Shown here piece by piece: positions 1 through 10,812 of a stretch of DNA of 64,000 nucleotides. Each line of letters starts with the position of its first letter. Within the stretch, counting starts at the first letter, position 1. A model generated the notes under the pieces. That model was not told where the DNA came from. It did not search any database and saw nothing but the letters and a program-made list of their open reading frames with translations. The stretch is from Phyto melanocephala (lineage: Eukaryota > Arthropoda > Insecta > Diptera > Rhinophoridae): the NCBI GenBank assembly GCA_941918925.1, contig OW799236.1, positions 65,186,685-65,250,684 of the forward strand. The letters are read 5' to 3'. Position numbers and translations under genes: made by a program.

Positions 1-729
1 GCGGGGCCACGCCCATAAAAAATTAGTTATCAGTTTTAGCTACTTGCACTTGACCGATTTTTCTGAAACTTTGCACACATATCGAGCTATCATGACTAAA
101 TAATTTCGTGATAAGAAAAGTGGGCGGGGCCACGCCCCTAAAAAAGTTTTAATTTTGAGGTTTTTGCACTGGACCGTTTTTTCTGAAACTTTGCACACAT
201 ATTAAGCTGTCATGACTTTATAATTTCGTGATTAAAAAAGTGGGCGGGACCACGCCCATAAAAAATTAGTTATCAGTTTTAGCTACTTGCACTGGACCGA
301 ATTTTCTGAAACTCTGCAAACATACTGAGCTGTCATGACTTTACACTTTCATCATTAAAAAAGTGGGCACTGCCACGCCCATTAAAAAAATGTATCATTT
401 TGAGGTACTTGCACTTGACCGATTTTTCTGAAACTTTGCACACATAATGAGTTGTCATGACTATACAGTTTCGTATTTAGAAAAGTGGGCAGTGCCACGC
501 CCATAAAAAAAGGTATCATTTTGAGGTACTTGCACTGGACCGATTTTTCTGAAACTTTGCACACATATTGAGCTGTCATGACTATATAATTTCGTGATTA
601 GAAAAGTGGGCAGGGCTAGGCTCATTAAAAAAAGTTATAATTTTTAGCCTTGCACTTGATATTCGATTAAAGTTTATAATGCGATTAAAATTCATGAAGG
701 GCGTAGCAACGCGCGCCGGGCTTTTCTAG
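1..729 (+). mobile_element. Helitron with 120-bp minisatellite, 3' part (copy 1)
   Basis: About six degenerate tandem units of roughly 120 bp run across the segment. Each has a GGGCGGGGCCACGCCC-like palindrome, then TTGCAC, CCGATTTTTCTGAAAC and TTTGCACACATAT. The element ends with a GC-rich stretch (GCGTAGCAACGCGCGCC) and CTAG followed by T at 729/730, the Helitron 3' hallmark. Three further copies in the window (25222, 30462, 54732) show the 5' end, which starts TC after an A. This copy is cut by the window edge. It has no coding capacity; the apparent reading frames are the repeat itself. Confidence 0.75.
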
Positions 730-1264
730 TATAATATAATAATAGCATATAATAGAATATATAATAATATAATACGTATGGAATATAATATATGGTGATA
801 TCATATTTATTTTATCGCGAACCCCCTCACTACTACAAATTATAGAGAATGCCCCTAAAACATGGCCTTTTGCTTACCAAACGGACCACAAAAAAATAAT
901 TTTCATTTGGTTCATTCATAAATACGTATAAGTGTACTACGTTAAAATGTAGTAGAAGCGATTAAGACAAGACAAAAATTTGCACAACTTGGTGTTACAA
1001 AAGTAATACCAACCCAGGTCGTCGGATTAATATTTTAATGTCACTTCACTCAGCGGCTTCGGCTAACTGTTTCTCACACATCGGCCTCGACTGACTGTTT
1101 CTCACACAGAGTAGTATTGTAAAAGACGTAGAAATAAGACCTTTGTAGTACAAGTAGTTAAAATCTTAGATAAAACGATTGTAGTACTTTAGCATTAATC
1201 ATAAGAATATTCGCCGAACAACTATCGACACATCATCGCTACCGATCCCTCTCGCTGAGAGACT
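730..1264. other. AT-rich stretch without a recognisable gene
   Basis: TA-rich simple sequence fills 730-800. A 28-bp unit containing CTGTTTCTCACACA is repeated in tandem with a few changes at about 1053-1108. I see no gene; the segment flanks the hAT element. Confidence 0.4.
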
Positions 1265-1272
1265 GTCGCACC

Positions 1273-2108
1273 CAGTGTTGTTAACCGTACAGTAATTACC
1301 GTATTGTACGGTAATTAAGAGTCTCAAACGGTAAGTAGGTAATTTTGATATTTGTACGGTAGTTTTAAAAAGTTTTTATTTTTAAGTGTTAGATCCCAAA
1401 AGTTTTTTCCAATGATTCTATACATGACATACATATTTCTCATAAAAACATATCATAAAAAGTACGGTTTCATTACAACTATTTATGCAAATTATTGAAG
1501 TTAAATTCTTTACGTTTTTGCCATAAATGCAACGCGAATTCATTAAAGATGTTGATAAAACTGACATTCTTCAGTTTTACAAAAACGCCTTCAATATAAA
1601 GAAAGGTGACGATTCCATAATGTTTCCTGTTTTAAAAAAATTTTTGGTTTATTCATTTTCATTGCCACATACATAGTTCGGCTACTGTGGAACAAATTTT
1701 TCAATAATATATCTAGCGACGGTTTAAATATTAAATCCAATAACAAACATTTTCTATATTTTGATCAAAATGCATATGATCACAAACAATTAATGCAATC
1801 AAATTAAGCTTTAAATTAGACAATCGCAAGCAAAACAAACCCAATCCAAATGTATAAAACTAAGCTTTAAATATTACAAAAATGTAAACAGTGATTTTAC
1901 TGAAAGTACAAATTTTTATTTATTTTATTGTTACTAATTAATTTTTTTTAAGTTTTGCTGTTTTTTAAATAAATATATTGAATTACGAATATTAACTCGT
2001 TTAACAATATTATTTTTGTACAAGGCTTTGTGTACGGTAATTTAAGCTTAAAAATGGTAACTTTTTTAGGGCAGTGCGGAAACCGAAATAAAAAAGTTAA
2101 CATCACTG
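1273..2108. mobile_element. Non-autonomous hAT element (MITE 1)
   Basis: The termini are inverted: CAGTGTTGTTAAC at 1273-1285 and its complement at 2096-2108, with one mismatch. The octamer GTCGCACC occurs exactly outside both ends (1265-1272 and 2109-2116), a perfect 8-bp target duplication as hAT elements make, and CAGNG is the usual hAT terminus. Short GTACGGTAATT motifs repeat inside near both ends, as subterminal transposase sites do. There is no coding sequence; it would depend on a hAT transposase encoded elsewhere. Confidence 0.85.
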
Positions 2109-2116
2109 GTCGCACC

Positions 2117-3519
2117 ATTGTCGATGCCGTTCAACTAGTAGCTCCCGACGTATCACCATGGCCACAAATATATACTTATATATTGTGTTTATTGTAATAA
2201 CATCCCACAAACGTATTATTAAAGTTAACTTGTATTGTCAACCTCTGGTAAGGATAAACAATTGGTGTTTTCATTGCATTAAAGGTTTGTGGATCCGTAA
2301 GTAGACCCTGGACACGACTGAATTACCTATGCCAATGACAAAACCACGTTGCAGCTTCACCAGTGGTCCCAAGGGTATATATAACTTTTTCTTCCGTTTG
2401 CAAATTTTACAATAAATATTTCTGACCCCATAAAGTACATATTTTCTGAAAGCTTATGACTAGTGGAACCGATTGAAGAATGTGCATCTGTTCATCTGTC
2501 TGTGTGTTGGTTAAAACCAACTTTTAGCGGCCCCCACAAGTAACTCATATCTGTATGTAGTATCAATGAGCAAATCAACCCTACTGCCTCTGTTTTTACC
2601 GACATTTTTACTACAAAAACAATATTTTCAGCCCTAGCCTAATTTATGGAAACGTTTAAATTTATTTATAGGTACGATATGCCTCTAGGGATATTTTAAA
2701 ACAATTTTGGATAAATCGGTTAATAACCAACAAAGTTATAGACAAAGATAATTTTGAAAAATATATACATTATTTTAATATATCAAGTTACTTACTAAAG
2801 CTCCTAAATAATTTTTGGACATGCTTAAGACACCAAAACACAACCCGTAGTCTCGGTGTTTTTTTAAATTTTCAAACAAAAATTGGGTTTTGAGCTTCTG
2901 GACAACATAGACAAACTAAATAGTGGTTAAATTTTGAAGGCATATGTTGAATGTGAACCACACCTAAACGTGAAGTTTTTTTATCTGAATTTCATTTGAC
3001 ATTTCTCAATTTCAGACTAAATCAATTTCAACCATGGAAAGATAGACAATCAAGCAACGCGTTAAAGTTGTTCAAATCAAAATGCATTTCGTGCACTTCT
3101 TGACTCTTTTGGTCAACATAATAGTTTAAATTCGTCCCCAATCGGGAGAATCGTGAAAAATATTTAAATTTAAGCATAACAGGTCTTAATGAAATGTGAA
3201 AACATCTGTAATTTAATCACCCTTTATAAGCCCTTTTATTTGAGACCAATTCAAGAAGTTACATTTTAAAATACCAGATTTGGCCCATATATAAATTTAT
3301 TGCCCGGCAGTTTGTACTGACGGGCAACATGAATTTTAATTTTTTATGGTGCTTATATTGCGCTAGAGAAGTCCATTCAGATGGCATCAATATTGACTCT
3401 CTCGGTTGTCTAAAAGCTGAAAAAATTGATTTTCGTTTGTAAATTTTTGGAATATATATGTAGCGTCTTAAACAAAATGGCGAGTAATTGTTTTTCTCAA
3501 GGCTATCAAATGAAATTTG
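2117..3519. repeat. Decayed DINE-like fragments
   Basis: The segment at 2370-2520 has GGGTATATATAA, CCCCATAAAGTA and a CTGTCTGTGTG run, the layout of the DINE families described below. 3000-3190 resembles an internal part of DINE family A (GTTCAAATCAAAATGCATTT then ATCGGGAGAAT). 3285-3450 is repeated in inverted orientation at 10425-10590. No gene seen. Confidence 0.5.
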
Positions 3520-3531
3520 CTTAACTACTAG

Positions 3532-3726
3532 GTTAGGTTAGGTAGAACAGGCAGCTGTTGTACAGCTTACTTGGGTCCATTATATTGATCCCTTTGTGAT
3601 ACCTGAATAGAAAAGTAAGAATAGAATAGAAAAGAAGCAGACAAGTCCAAAGTCTCCGGCGGGAATCGAACCCGCAACCCCTAAGCTAGCAGAACAGCAC
3701 ACTGCTGACTAGTCCATCGGGGCACC
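3532..3726 (-). mobile_element. tRNA-derived SINE
   Basis: Read on the minus strand it starts with a tRNA-like head: an A-box-like TGGACTAGTCAGC and a perfect B box GGGTTCGATTCCCGC (3659-3673), that is, an internal polymerase III promoter. A body of about 120 bp follows, and the tail is CCTAACCTAACCTA. The 12-mer CTTAACTACTAG flanks both sides exactly (3520-3531 and 3727-3738), as expected for LINE-driven insertion. The long direct repeat, the body and the tail argue against a free-standing tRNA gene. Confidence 0.8.
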
Positions 3727-3819
3727 CTTAACTACTAGAATACTAGAAGTAGAAATACGATGTGGTCACTATGCCTATGTATATGCATGATTGTGAAGGG
3801 CATTATCAGACTTGGCACG

Positions 3820-4213
3820 GCCGAATAAAGCATTTTTTCGTGTTATACCATTCACACAGTGAAAAAATGTATATATAGGTTTGTCATTCCGTGTGAAATT
3901 TCTACAATTTTGCATATCCAACCCCATAAAGTATATATTTGCTGAATCTTATGAATAGTGGAGTCGATAAAGCTCTATAAGTCTGACCGTCTGTCCGTGT
4001 GTATGTTGAAATAAACTTTTTGAAGACCTTCGATATCGCCTAGATGGTATTAAAATATCAGAAATATTCGGGAGTAGATTGGTATTGAAAATCAGAAACA
4101 TCGGTACATAAAAAACTGAGATATGAGCAAAAAACCACGTCCACCACGTTTCTTTTTTTCACAACAACAACATAGAACACACACATACATACATACATAC
4201 ATATATAAATTTA
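3820..4213 (+). mobile_element. DINE-like element, family B (copy 1, partial)
   Basis: It opens with TTATACCATTCACACAGTGAAAAAATG, in family B a hairpin of GGGTATA boxes, followed by TTTGTCATTCCGTGTG, CCCCATAAAGTATATA and a CGTCTGTCCGTGTG run. It ends in CATACATACATAC directly against LINE sequence. The design matches DINE-1/Helentron-type non-autonomous elements of flies; the family assignment is inferred. A short end-like piece (GGCACGGCCGAATAAAGC) sits just upstream. Confidence 0.55.
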
Positions 4214-4739
4214 GGGACGGAAAAACCCCTGGCTTGGATGGCATACCGAATGCGGTAGTAAGAGAGACTTTCAAGTATTGCCCTGATCAGGTTATCCATT
4301 GGATCAATTCGTGTTAACGCCATGGTATAGTTCCGAGTATGTAAAAAAGGCAAAAGCTTGTTATGTTATTGAAACAGGGAAAACCTCAGGAGGATCCCTT
4401 CTCCTACCGACCACTCTGTATGATTGATACGTTTGGGAAACTGTTGGAGTGCGTAGGAGGTCTATCTGATAATCAATGCGGTTTTAGAAAGGCAAGATCG
4501 ACTGTGGATGCTTTCAACGTAGTGGTTCATACGGCCACTGCGGCAAACGATGGAGGAATGGCACTGAGGGCAAACGATGGAGGAATGGCACAAAGAAGTA
4601 TTGCGTAGTGGTAACGCTCGACGTTAGGAATGCATTTAACTCGGCGAACTGGGAGGTTATAGTGAATTCTCTCATGCGTTTAGCCATTTCTGAGAACTTT
4701 TTGGCTAAAGTAAAGGATTACTTCCGTAACAGAATCTAT
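4214..4739 (+). pseudogene. R1-like LINE reverse transcriptase, 5' fragment
   Basis: Three short frames carry consecutive blocks of a non-LTR retrotransposon reverse transcriptase: GKTPGLDGIPNAVV near 4220, then LSDNQCGFRKARSTVDAFN near 4465-4530, then VTLDVRNAFNSANWE near 4610-4650. These match the conserved RT fingers and the first catalytic aspartate block (LDVRNAFN). Frame changes and a duplicated GGMA(L/Q)RANDG segment at 4550-4590 show decay. The protein stops matching at RNRIY (about 4739), where minus-strand RAG1-like sequence begins; the later RT blocks resume at 7576. R1-clade placement is by eye. Confidence 0.7.
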
Positions 4740-6444
4740 TTAGAATATCTTCATTCGACTTTTCTCGGCTGCATTTGCGAGCAAAGTGTTCCCTATGCAT
4801 TTGCGAACAAAGTATTCCCTATTTTTAAAATCCTTATTTCTGGCTTCCTGAGCTTCTTCTGAAAGTTCTCCAATCGGTAAAAGGGCATATTTTATGATTT
4901 CGGGACCATGAATTAAAAATTTATGTATTGTAGGAGTCATACAAAACCATGGATATTTTTTAACAAAGTACTTTGCAGTGTTATGAGCAAAATTGCGAAA
5001 ATTCTCTAGGTGGATTTCGTGACCACAGGAAATAACAACTAATATTGTGCGCATTTTTTTTATTAAGGCCAAATCAACTTTCGTTATTTCTGCTGATATT
5101 TCTGCATTTAAAAAAAAACGTCTTGCTATATTTAAAAAAAATTTTTCAGAACCTGGCTTTGGCTGATCGACAATTAATCCAGTTCTTTCCCGAAATTCTT
5201 TTTGAATTCGTGATCTTGTTTCTGCAACTATTTTCTTATCCTCATCTGTCCTTGCTTGCCACTTATTTATTGGTATTTTATAAGATAAGTGGGGGAGACA
5301 CTCAAAAAATCGTATTCACCCGTGAAGTATTGAAAGCCCAAACTCCAAAGTATCACTGTTTACTTCCCTAACAATCATTGTGTCAATTGAGTTAAACATC
5401 TTACTCGTAGCGCCACACAAATAGTACTTTTGTGTAGAGCGCGTTTCTGTAATCGCGTTACACACTTTTCCATCTATCATTACTAAAGATAATTCATGGT
5501 GAACTTTTATAGAATTTTCTCCGACCGAAAGTAATGAGTCTATAAGATTTTTTTTCATCCTCAACCCTTTTCTTTTCTAATTTTGAAACACTTGTTGTTT
5601 CCTTAATATACTCAATTTTTAAAGAACGGCAAAATCTCGTTGATGAAGGACGAGGATTTTTCCAAATTGTTATATTATTATTAGCCAGTTTGAGAGGTAC
5701 AATGGACGTTATAAAAACTGCAGAATCGCTTGAACTTGAATCTAAAAAAGCCTGTTTATAGGAACTATATCTAGAACTTCCATCAAAACCCCACTTTGAA
5801 TGCAATGTTACATCAGATAGTTTTTCTTTTCTTAAAATATCAACGCATTTTGGAATTTTAAATATTCGTTCAACCGTGTGATTTAAAAGTCCCTGAAGAG
5901 TAACTTGTGCGGAAGTTTCACATATTTTTACTTCTTCTCGGTTGGGATAGCACTTTTTTTTTGCTTCTTGCACTTTCGTATACGAAGGAAATCTTTCCGG
6001 AGCAACTCTTCTTATAACATTATAGCTATGTCGAGAAAGTTTCACTTCTATAAATACACATAAAGCTTGTTCCGGGCTCAATTGATGTGGCTTGTATTTC
6101 TTAAATTTTCTGTATTTCCTATATTTTGCAGCTCTTGTAGGTGTTGATGTTATGATTTCCTTAAGTAATTTTGATTCTTCATTTTTTTCAGAATCTCTTA
6201 AAGCCATTTGTGTAGCATAAGTCAAAACAGATAAAGAAGTACTTTCTCTAATGCTTCTACTTTTCTTCGCTTTTGATTTTTCAGAACTCTCTTCAAATGA
6301 AACTTCCTTGCGACCTCGTTTATTTGTTGGTGGGACAAAAGATATAGAAGTATCTAGCCATTCCTTATTTAAGTTCAAAAAACGTTCATTGTTCCTTTGA
6401 CTTTTGCTATAACGGATCTTGAAGTCGGAAGCAAAATTTGTCAT
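4740..6444 (-). pseudogene. RAG1/Transib-like DDE transposase remnant
   Basis: The N-terminal half is one open frame (6444-5494, 316 residues). It has a Lys/Arg-rich N terminus and, at residues 217-223, KWGFDGS, which aligns with the first catalytic Asp region of RAG1. A second frame (5564-5316) holds VMIDGKVCNA and YLCGATS, equivalent to the second Asp and the CxxC of RAG1, though the first Cys is Tyr here. The next segment (about 5340-5080, frameshifted) has INKWQAR and IARRFF blocks. The last frame (5072-4740) has PTIHKFLIHGPEII and LSEEAQEARNK, matching RAG1's block around the catalytic Glu. At least three frameshifts and a roughly 26-bp tandem duplication near 4770-4830 (TTTGCGARCAAAGTRTTCCCTA) disrupt it. 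The C-terminal tail is missing and no terminal repeats were found. Transib versus another RAG1-like lineage cannot be settled by eye. Confidence 0.65.
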
Positions 6445-7575
6445 ATTGGTGGGGCTTATTCGTTTAATTATTTTCCTTTTTAATATGCTGATTTTACCTT
6501 TTTAGTCATGTACTTCAAGATTTTTCATAAAATTATAAAGCTCACGGCGAGGAATAAAAGTAGTATTGAGGCTTGTCCCTAAAAAAGATTAAATTATTTT
6601 TTAAAATAATTTAAATGTTTTATTTGTTTAGCCTTTTACCCAATACCGATTACTTTATTTGAAGAAAAACACTATAAACATTTCTTTTAAAACAACAAAT
6701 ATTAACATTAAAACACAACATAATAACAATCATAATAGAGAAGAGCTCGTGAACCGGGATTTATTTTTGTGAATTCTTAAACATGATATTTTCAGCATGG
6801 CTATTTAATCTTTAATACTGATTTTAATGCAAAACAATCAGTTTCATTTGTTAAAATTATTAGCAAGCCATTTTGTGTTATAAATTTTAGTTATAATTTA
6901 TTTTTTTTTTAATTTAACACTCTCGTGAATGAAGATGACTGAAACTTGTTCACGCACCTATCTCTATTGACATTAAAATTCTCCGACAACAATAAAAACA
7001 ATAGTAAACATTGAACGAATGACTATAGCAAAACAAAATACACGTTAGTTTTGTTAAATACATGACTTTAAAAAAACACGCCTTCAAACAGAAAAATGTT
7101 AATAGCCAAAAATGGAGCAACAAAACCGCAAATTTCTTATATTATCAAGATTCCATACTTTTAGAAAATATATGATTCAAAACCCAACCTTAACTAACTT
7201 AGAAGTTATAGTTCACGAAACATCAAAAATAGGCCAATTTTAGACCTTTTTTTAAAAAATCGTCAAAAATATTTTCACACATATTTTCAAAAACACTACA
7301 TCATTTTTATACACTTAAATACCTGAAGTTGAAGGTTCCATTTAATTCCATTTAATGCAAAATTTTACTTTTTTCGCTTTTTAAAAAAATTGCAAAAAAT
7401 TTTTAAATTTAACAGCTCACTACGAAGTCAGCTGACAAGATAGATGCTTGAAAATTTACATAGTGATGTAGAATTTTATCTAGTTTTATTCGATACCAAA
7501 TATTAATACAAAAACTTAATTTTAAAAATTCAATTAAGCGTCACTCTCGACCCATTTCAACAAATGTGCGTTGTT
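6445..7575. other. AT-rich non-coding sequence upstream of the RAG1-like remnant
   Basis: No open frame or motif of note. It lies between the start of the RAG1-like frame and the point where the LINE resumes, so it is probably the upstream part of the inserted DNA. No matching terminal inverted repeat was found against 4740. Confidence 0.4.
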
Positions 7576-7985
7576 GTGGAATGTGATGTATGATGGAATA
7601 CTCCGTGTGTCTCTTCCCGATGGGGCTTAGATTGTCGGTTTTGCCGATGACATAGCCCTGATATGTGTCGATAGGGAGTTAGTGGAGATTACAACCATTA
7701 CTAACGCTAGCATAGAAATTGGGCGCACCTGGTTAGGAGGCGATTTTAATATCCAACCGTAAGTCAATGGAGTCTGTAAAATTATGTGTGGGATTGTGTT
7801 GTATTGAGACGAAACCTTCGCTTAAATGTCTTGGAGTTATGATAGATTGCCGTTTATCTTTTAAGGACCATTTGCTATATGTTGCTGGGAAGTCTTCGAG
7901 AACATATACTGCTCTGTCTCATATAATGCCAAATACGAGAGGCCCAAAATACTTACGTCGAAACTTCTGACTGGAGTAGTTAAGG
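7576..7985 (+). pseudogene. R1-like LINE reverse transcriptase, 3' fragment
   Basis: This continues the RT of 4214-4739: LWNVMYDGILR near 7580-7615, an in-frame stop, then the catalytic FADD block at 7640-7651 (the YxDD-type motif), then CLGVMIDCRLSFKDHL and SHIMPNTRGPKYLRR, which is the RT thumb and connection (7767-7970). About 30 residues normally lying between RNRIY and LWNVMYDG are absent, so the join is not a clean insertion. It runs into DINE family B sequence at about 7998. Confidence 0.7.
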
Positions 7986-7997
7986 CTGCTTTGCGAG

Positions 7998-10415
7998 AAT
8001 ATAAAAACAACCCATTTTAAAATTATAACTTTACGTATGTAAAAAAAAAATTTTTAAATAAAAAAAAATTTTTAAAAAATAATTAAAATATATATAATAA
8101 ATATAAAACAAAAAAAAAATTAAAAAAAAAATTTTAAAAAAAATAATAAAAATATAAATATAAATAATATATTAAATAAAAAATAAAAAAAAATAAAACA
8201 CGTAAGAGCACTATATTCGGAATATAGCCGAATCTTTTATACCCACCACCAATTTTGTGTACATTTAAAGCACAATATTTATTATTTTGTTAATCGCTAT
8301 GGAATAATCTCTTTATAATAAAATATGTATCATTTTCTTTGTAGAGGGTGGTTAAATTTTAAGGGCCCATGTTGAAGGTGAACTACACCTAGTCTTTAAA
8401 TTTGTTTTCTGCACTTCATTTGACATTTCTCAATCTCAATCTTACTCAATTTGATCCGTGGAAATATACGCAAATGAGCAACGCTTTAAAGTTATTCAGG
8501 TTTTTTATAAAAATGGGCGTTCAAATCAAAATGCATTTTGTGCTCTTCGTAATTCTTTTGATCAACAAAAATCGTTCAAATTCGTCCACAATCGGGAGAA
8601 TTATAAAAAATATTTAAATTTCTGCAAAACAGGTCTGTATAAAATGTTAGAAAATCTGTGAAAGCCTTCTTAGTTCGTTGAATGGGAACCATTGCTGTTT
8701 TTTGCGATAGTGTGGCAAAAGAGCAGTCAACCTCGACTCATCATCGTGCCCAACAATTGAGCATAAACATTGTCATTGAAAATTTGGACCATCAGGAGTG
8801 GCGCTAAGGATGGGGCGGCCATTTTTAGTGAAAGTGGGCGTTAAAGTAGGAGCGTCAGTAAAGTTTCTGCTAATAAATACAACTTAGATATTTCAATATA
8901 GTCCTTTTTTTCCCAAAAACTTTGTCAATAGAGAAATTACATGAATTTAAGATAAATCGTTACATGGGGGTAGGCGTTAAAGTGGGCGTGTCACTTAAAG
9001 TTTTTGGCACAACAGTTACATTGATTAGAAGGATATATGTAGCAAATTTCATCATCATACTTCTAATTTTGTCGGTTTTATGAGCTTCTAAATTTCATTA
9101 ACGATAGATAACGTGAAGAGTGGGCGTTATAGTAGGCGTGTCAAAGTTGTTTTTGCTATTGAGTACAACTCAGATATTTCAATATAGCCCTTTATTACTC
9201 CAAAATCTTTATTAATAGAGAAATTATATGAATTTTAGGTAAAACGTTATATGGGAGTTGGGAGTAAAAGTGGGCGTGGCACCTAAATTTTCTGGCACAG
9301 TAATGATATTGCCTAGAAGGATATACGTAGCAAATTTAATCATCATAGCTTTAATTTCGGCGGTTTTATGAGCTTTTAAATTTCATTAACAGTAGATAAC
9401 GTGAAAAGTGGGCGTTATAGTAGGCGTGTCAAAGTTGTTTTTGCTATTGAGTACGACTCAAATATTTCAATATAGCCCTTTATTTTTCCAAAATCTTTAT
9501 TAATAGAGAAATTATATGAATTTTAGGTAAAACGTTATATGGGAGGTGGGCGTAAAAGTAGGCGTGGCACCTAAATTTTCTAGTACAATAATGATATTGC
9601 CTAGAAGGATATACGTAGCAAATTTAATCATCATAGCTCTAATTTTGGCGGTTTTATGAGCTTTTAAATTTCATTACCGGTAGATAACGTGAAAAATGGG
9701 CGTTATAGTAGGCGTGTCAAAGTTGTTTTTGCTAATGAGTACAACTTAGATATTTCAATATAGTCCTTTATTATTCCAAAATCTTTAATAATAGAGAAAT
9801 CATATGAATTTTAGGTAAGACGTTATAGCTTTCTCGGTGCGACCTCTATCGTGCTTTCCACAGACGGACGGACATAGCTAGATCGTCATCAAATCAAACC
9901 CTGATTCAGAATATATATACTTTATGGGGTCTAAAATGGATATTTCTATGTGTTACAAACGGAATGACAAAATGAATATACCCCCACCATTTTTTTGGTG
10001 GCGGGTATAAAAAAAATTTAAAAAAAAAATAAAAAATTTTTTTTTTGGCTCAGCTGGGATTCGATGCCACGTTTTCTCTAACCAGTATACACGTTTGTAT
10101 GTATGTATGTTGTTGTTGTAATGTTGTTTTTGTGAAAAAAAAAATCGAGGTGGTCGTGGGTTTTTCTCATATCTCAGTTGTTTATGTACCGATGTTTCTG
10201 ATTTTCAATACCGATCTACTCCCGAATATTTCTGATGTTATGTTGATTTCAACATACACACGGACAGACGGACAGACAGACAGAGCTTAATCGACTCCCC
10301 TATTCATAAGCTTTCAGAAAATATATACTTTATGGGGTCGGAAATGAAAATTGTAGAAATTTCACACGGAATGACAAACCTATATGTACAATTTTTCACT
10401 GTGTGAAGGGTATAA
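7998..10415 (-). mobile_element. DINE family B (copy 2), split by a family A element
   Basis: The left part (7998-8196) is the CCCATTTTAAAATTATAA start and the A-rich block of family B. The right part (10011-10415) resumes in the A-rich block, then TTGGCTCAGCTGGGATTCG, GTATGTATGTTGTTGTTG, CGGACAGACGGACAGACAG, ACTTTATGGGGTCGG and TTCACTGTGTGAAGGGTATAAAA. Family A lies between them, so A inserted after B at this site. Confidence 0.6.
8197..10010 (-). mobile_element. DINE family A (copy 1), nested
   Basis: It starts with CGTAAGAGCACTATATTCGG and the hairpin of the family's 3' end, then TTTTATACCCACCACC. It ends with CCCCCACC(T)n GGTGGCGGGTATAA. The middle is a degenerate array of roughly 180-190-bp units carrying GTGGGCGTTATAGTAGGCGTGTCAAAG and TTTTATGAGCTTTTAAATTTCATTA. 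The copy looks complete at both ends. No coding capacity. Confidence 0.65.
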
Positions 10416-10424
10416 AAATTTACA

Positions 10425-10590
10425 AACTAAAATCAAATTTTTCCAGCTTCTAGACAATCAAGAGAGTCAATATTGGTATCATCTGAAAGAACTTGACTAG
10501 CGTAATATAAGCACTATAAAAAAATTCATGTTGGCCGTCACTACAAAATCGTGGACAATAAATTTAGATATGGATCAAACCTAATATTTT
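10425..10590 (-). repeat. Interspersed repeat D, inverted copy of 3285-3450
   Basis: CTTCTAGACAATCAAGAGAGTCAATATTG, the GCGTAATATAAGCACTATAAAAA block and the GACAATAAATTTAGATATGG end are the reverse complement of 3285-3450, with substitutions. A third relative lies at about 34130-34260. Function unknown. Confidence 0.5.
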
Positions 10591-10812
10591 AAAATTAGAT
10601 CATAGCAAGGACAAAAATAAGCAAATTGGTACAAAGACTATAAAAGTGTATGCAGATAAAATAAAGTATAATAAGATATGTGGTTCTCAACGAATAAAAT
10701 TGTTGGAATGTAACCATCCAAGGAGATAAAGGCAGTACAAAATTAATTCTAGCATGTAAAGTAAAAAATTATCAAAAAATTATTTACAAATATATTCAGA
10801 AACAACAACGTA

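Noticed and set aside
1..729. CRISPR-like array of regular repeats
   Set aside because: The units are contiguous degenerate 120-bp tandem repeats without unique spacers, inside a Helitron of a eukaryotic genome.
3650..3730. Stand-alone tRNA gene
   Set aside because: A and B boxes are present, but the body, CCTAA tail and 12-bp direct repeats show a SINE.
8040..8196. Possible origin or regulatory A-rich tract
   Set aside because: The same A-rich block occurs in every family B DINE, so it is part of the element.
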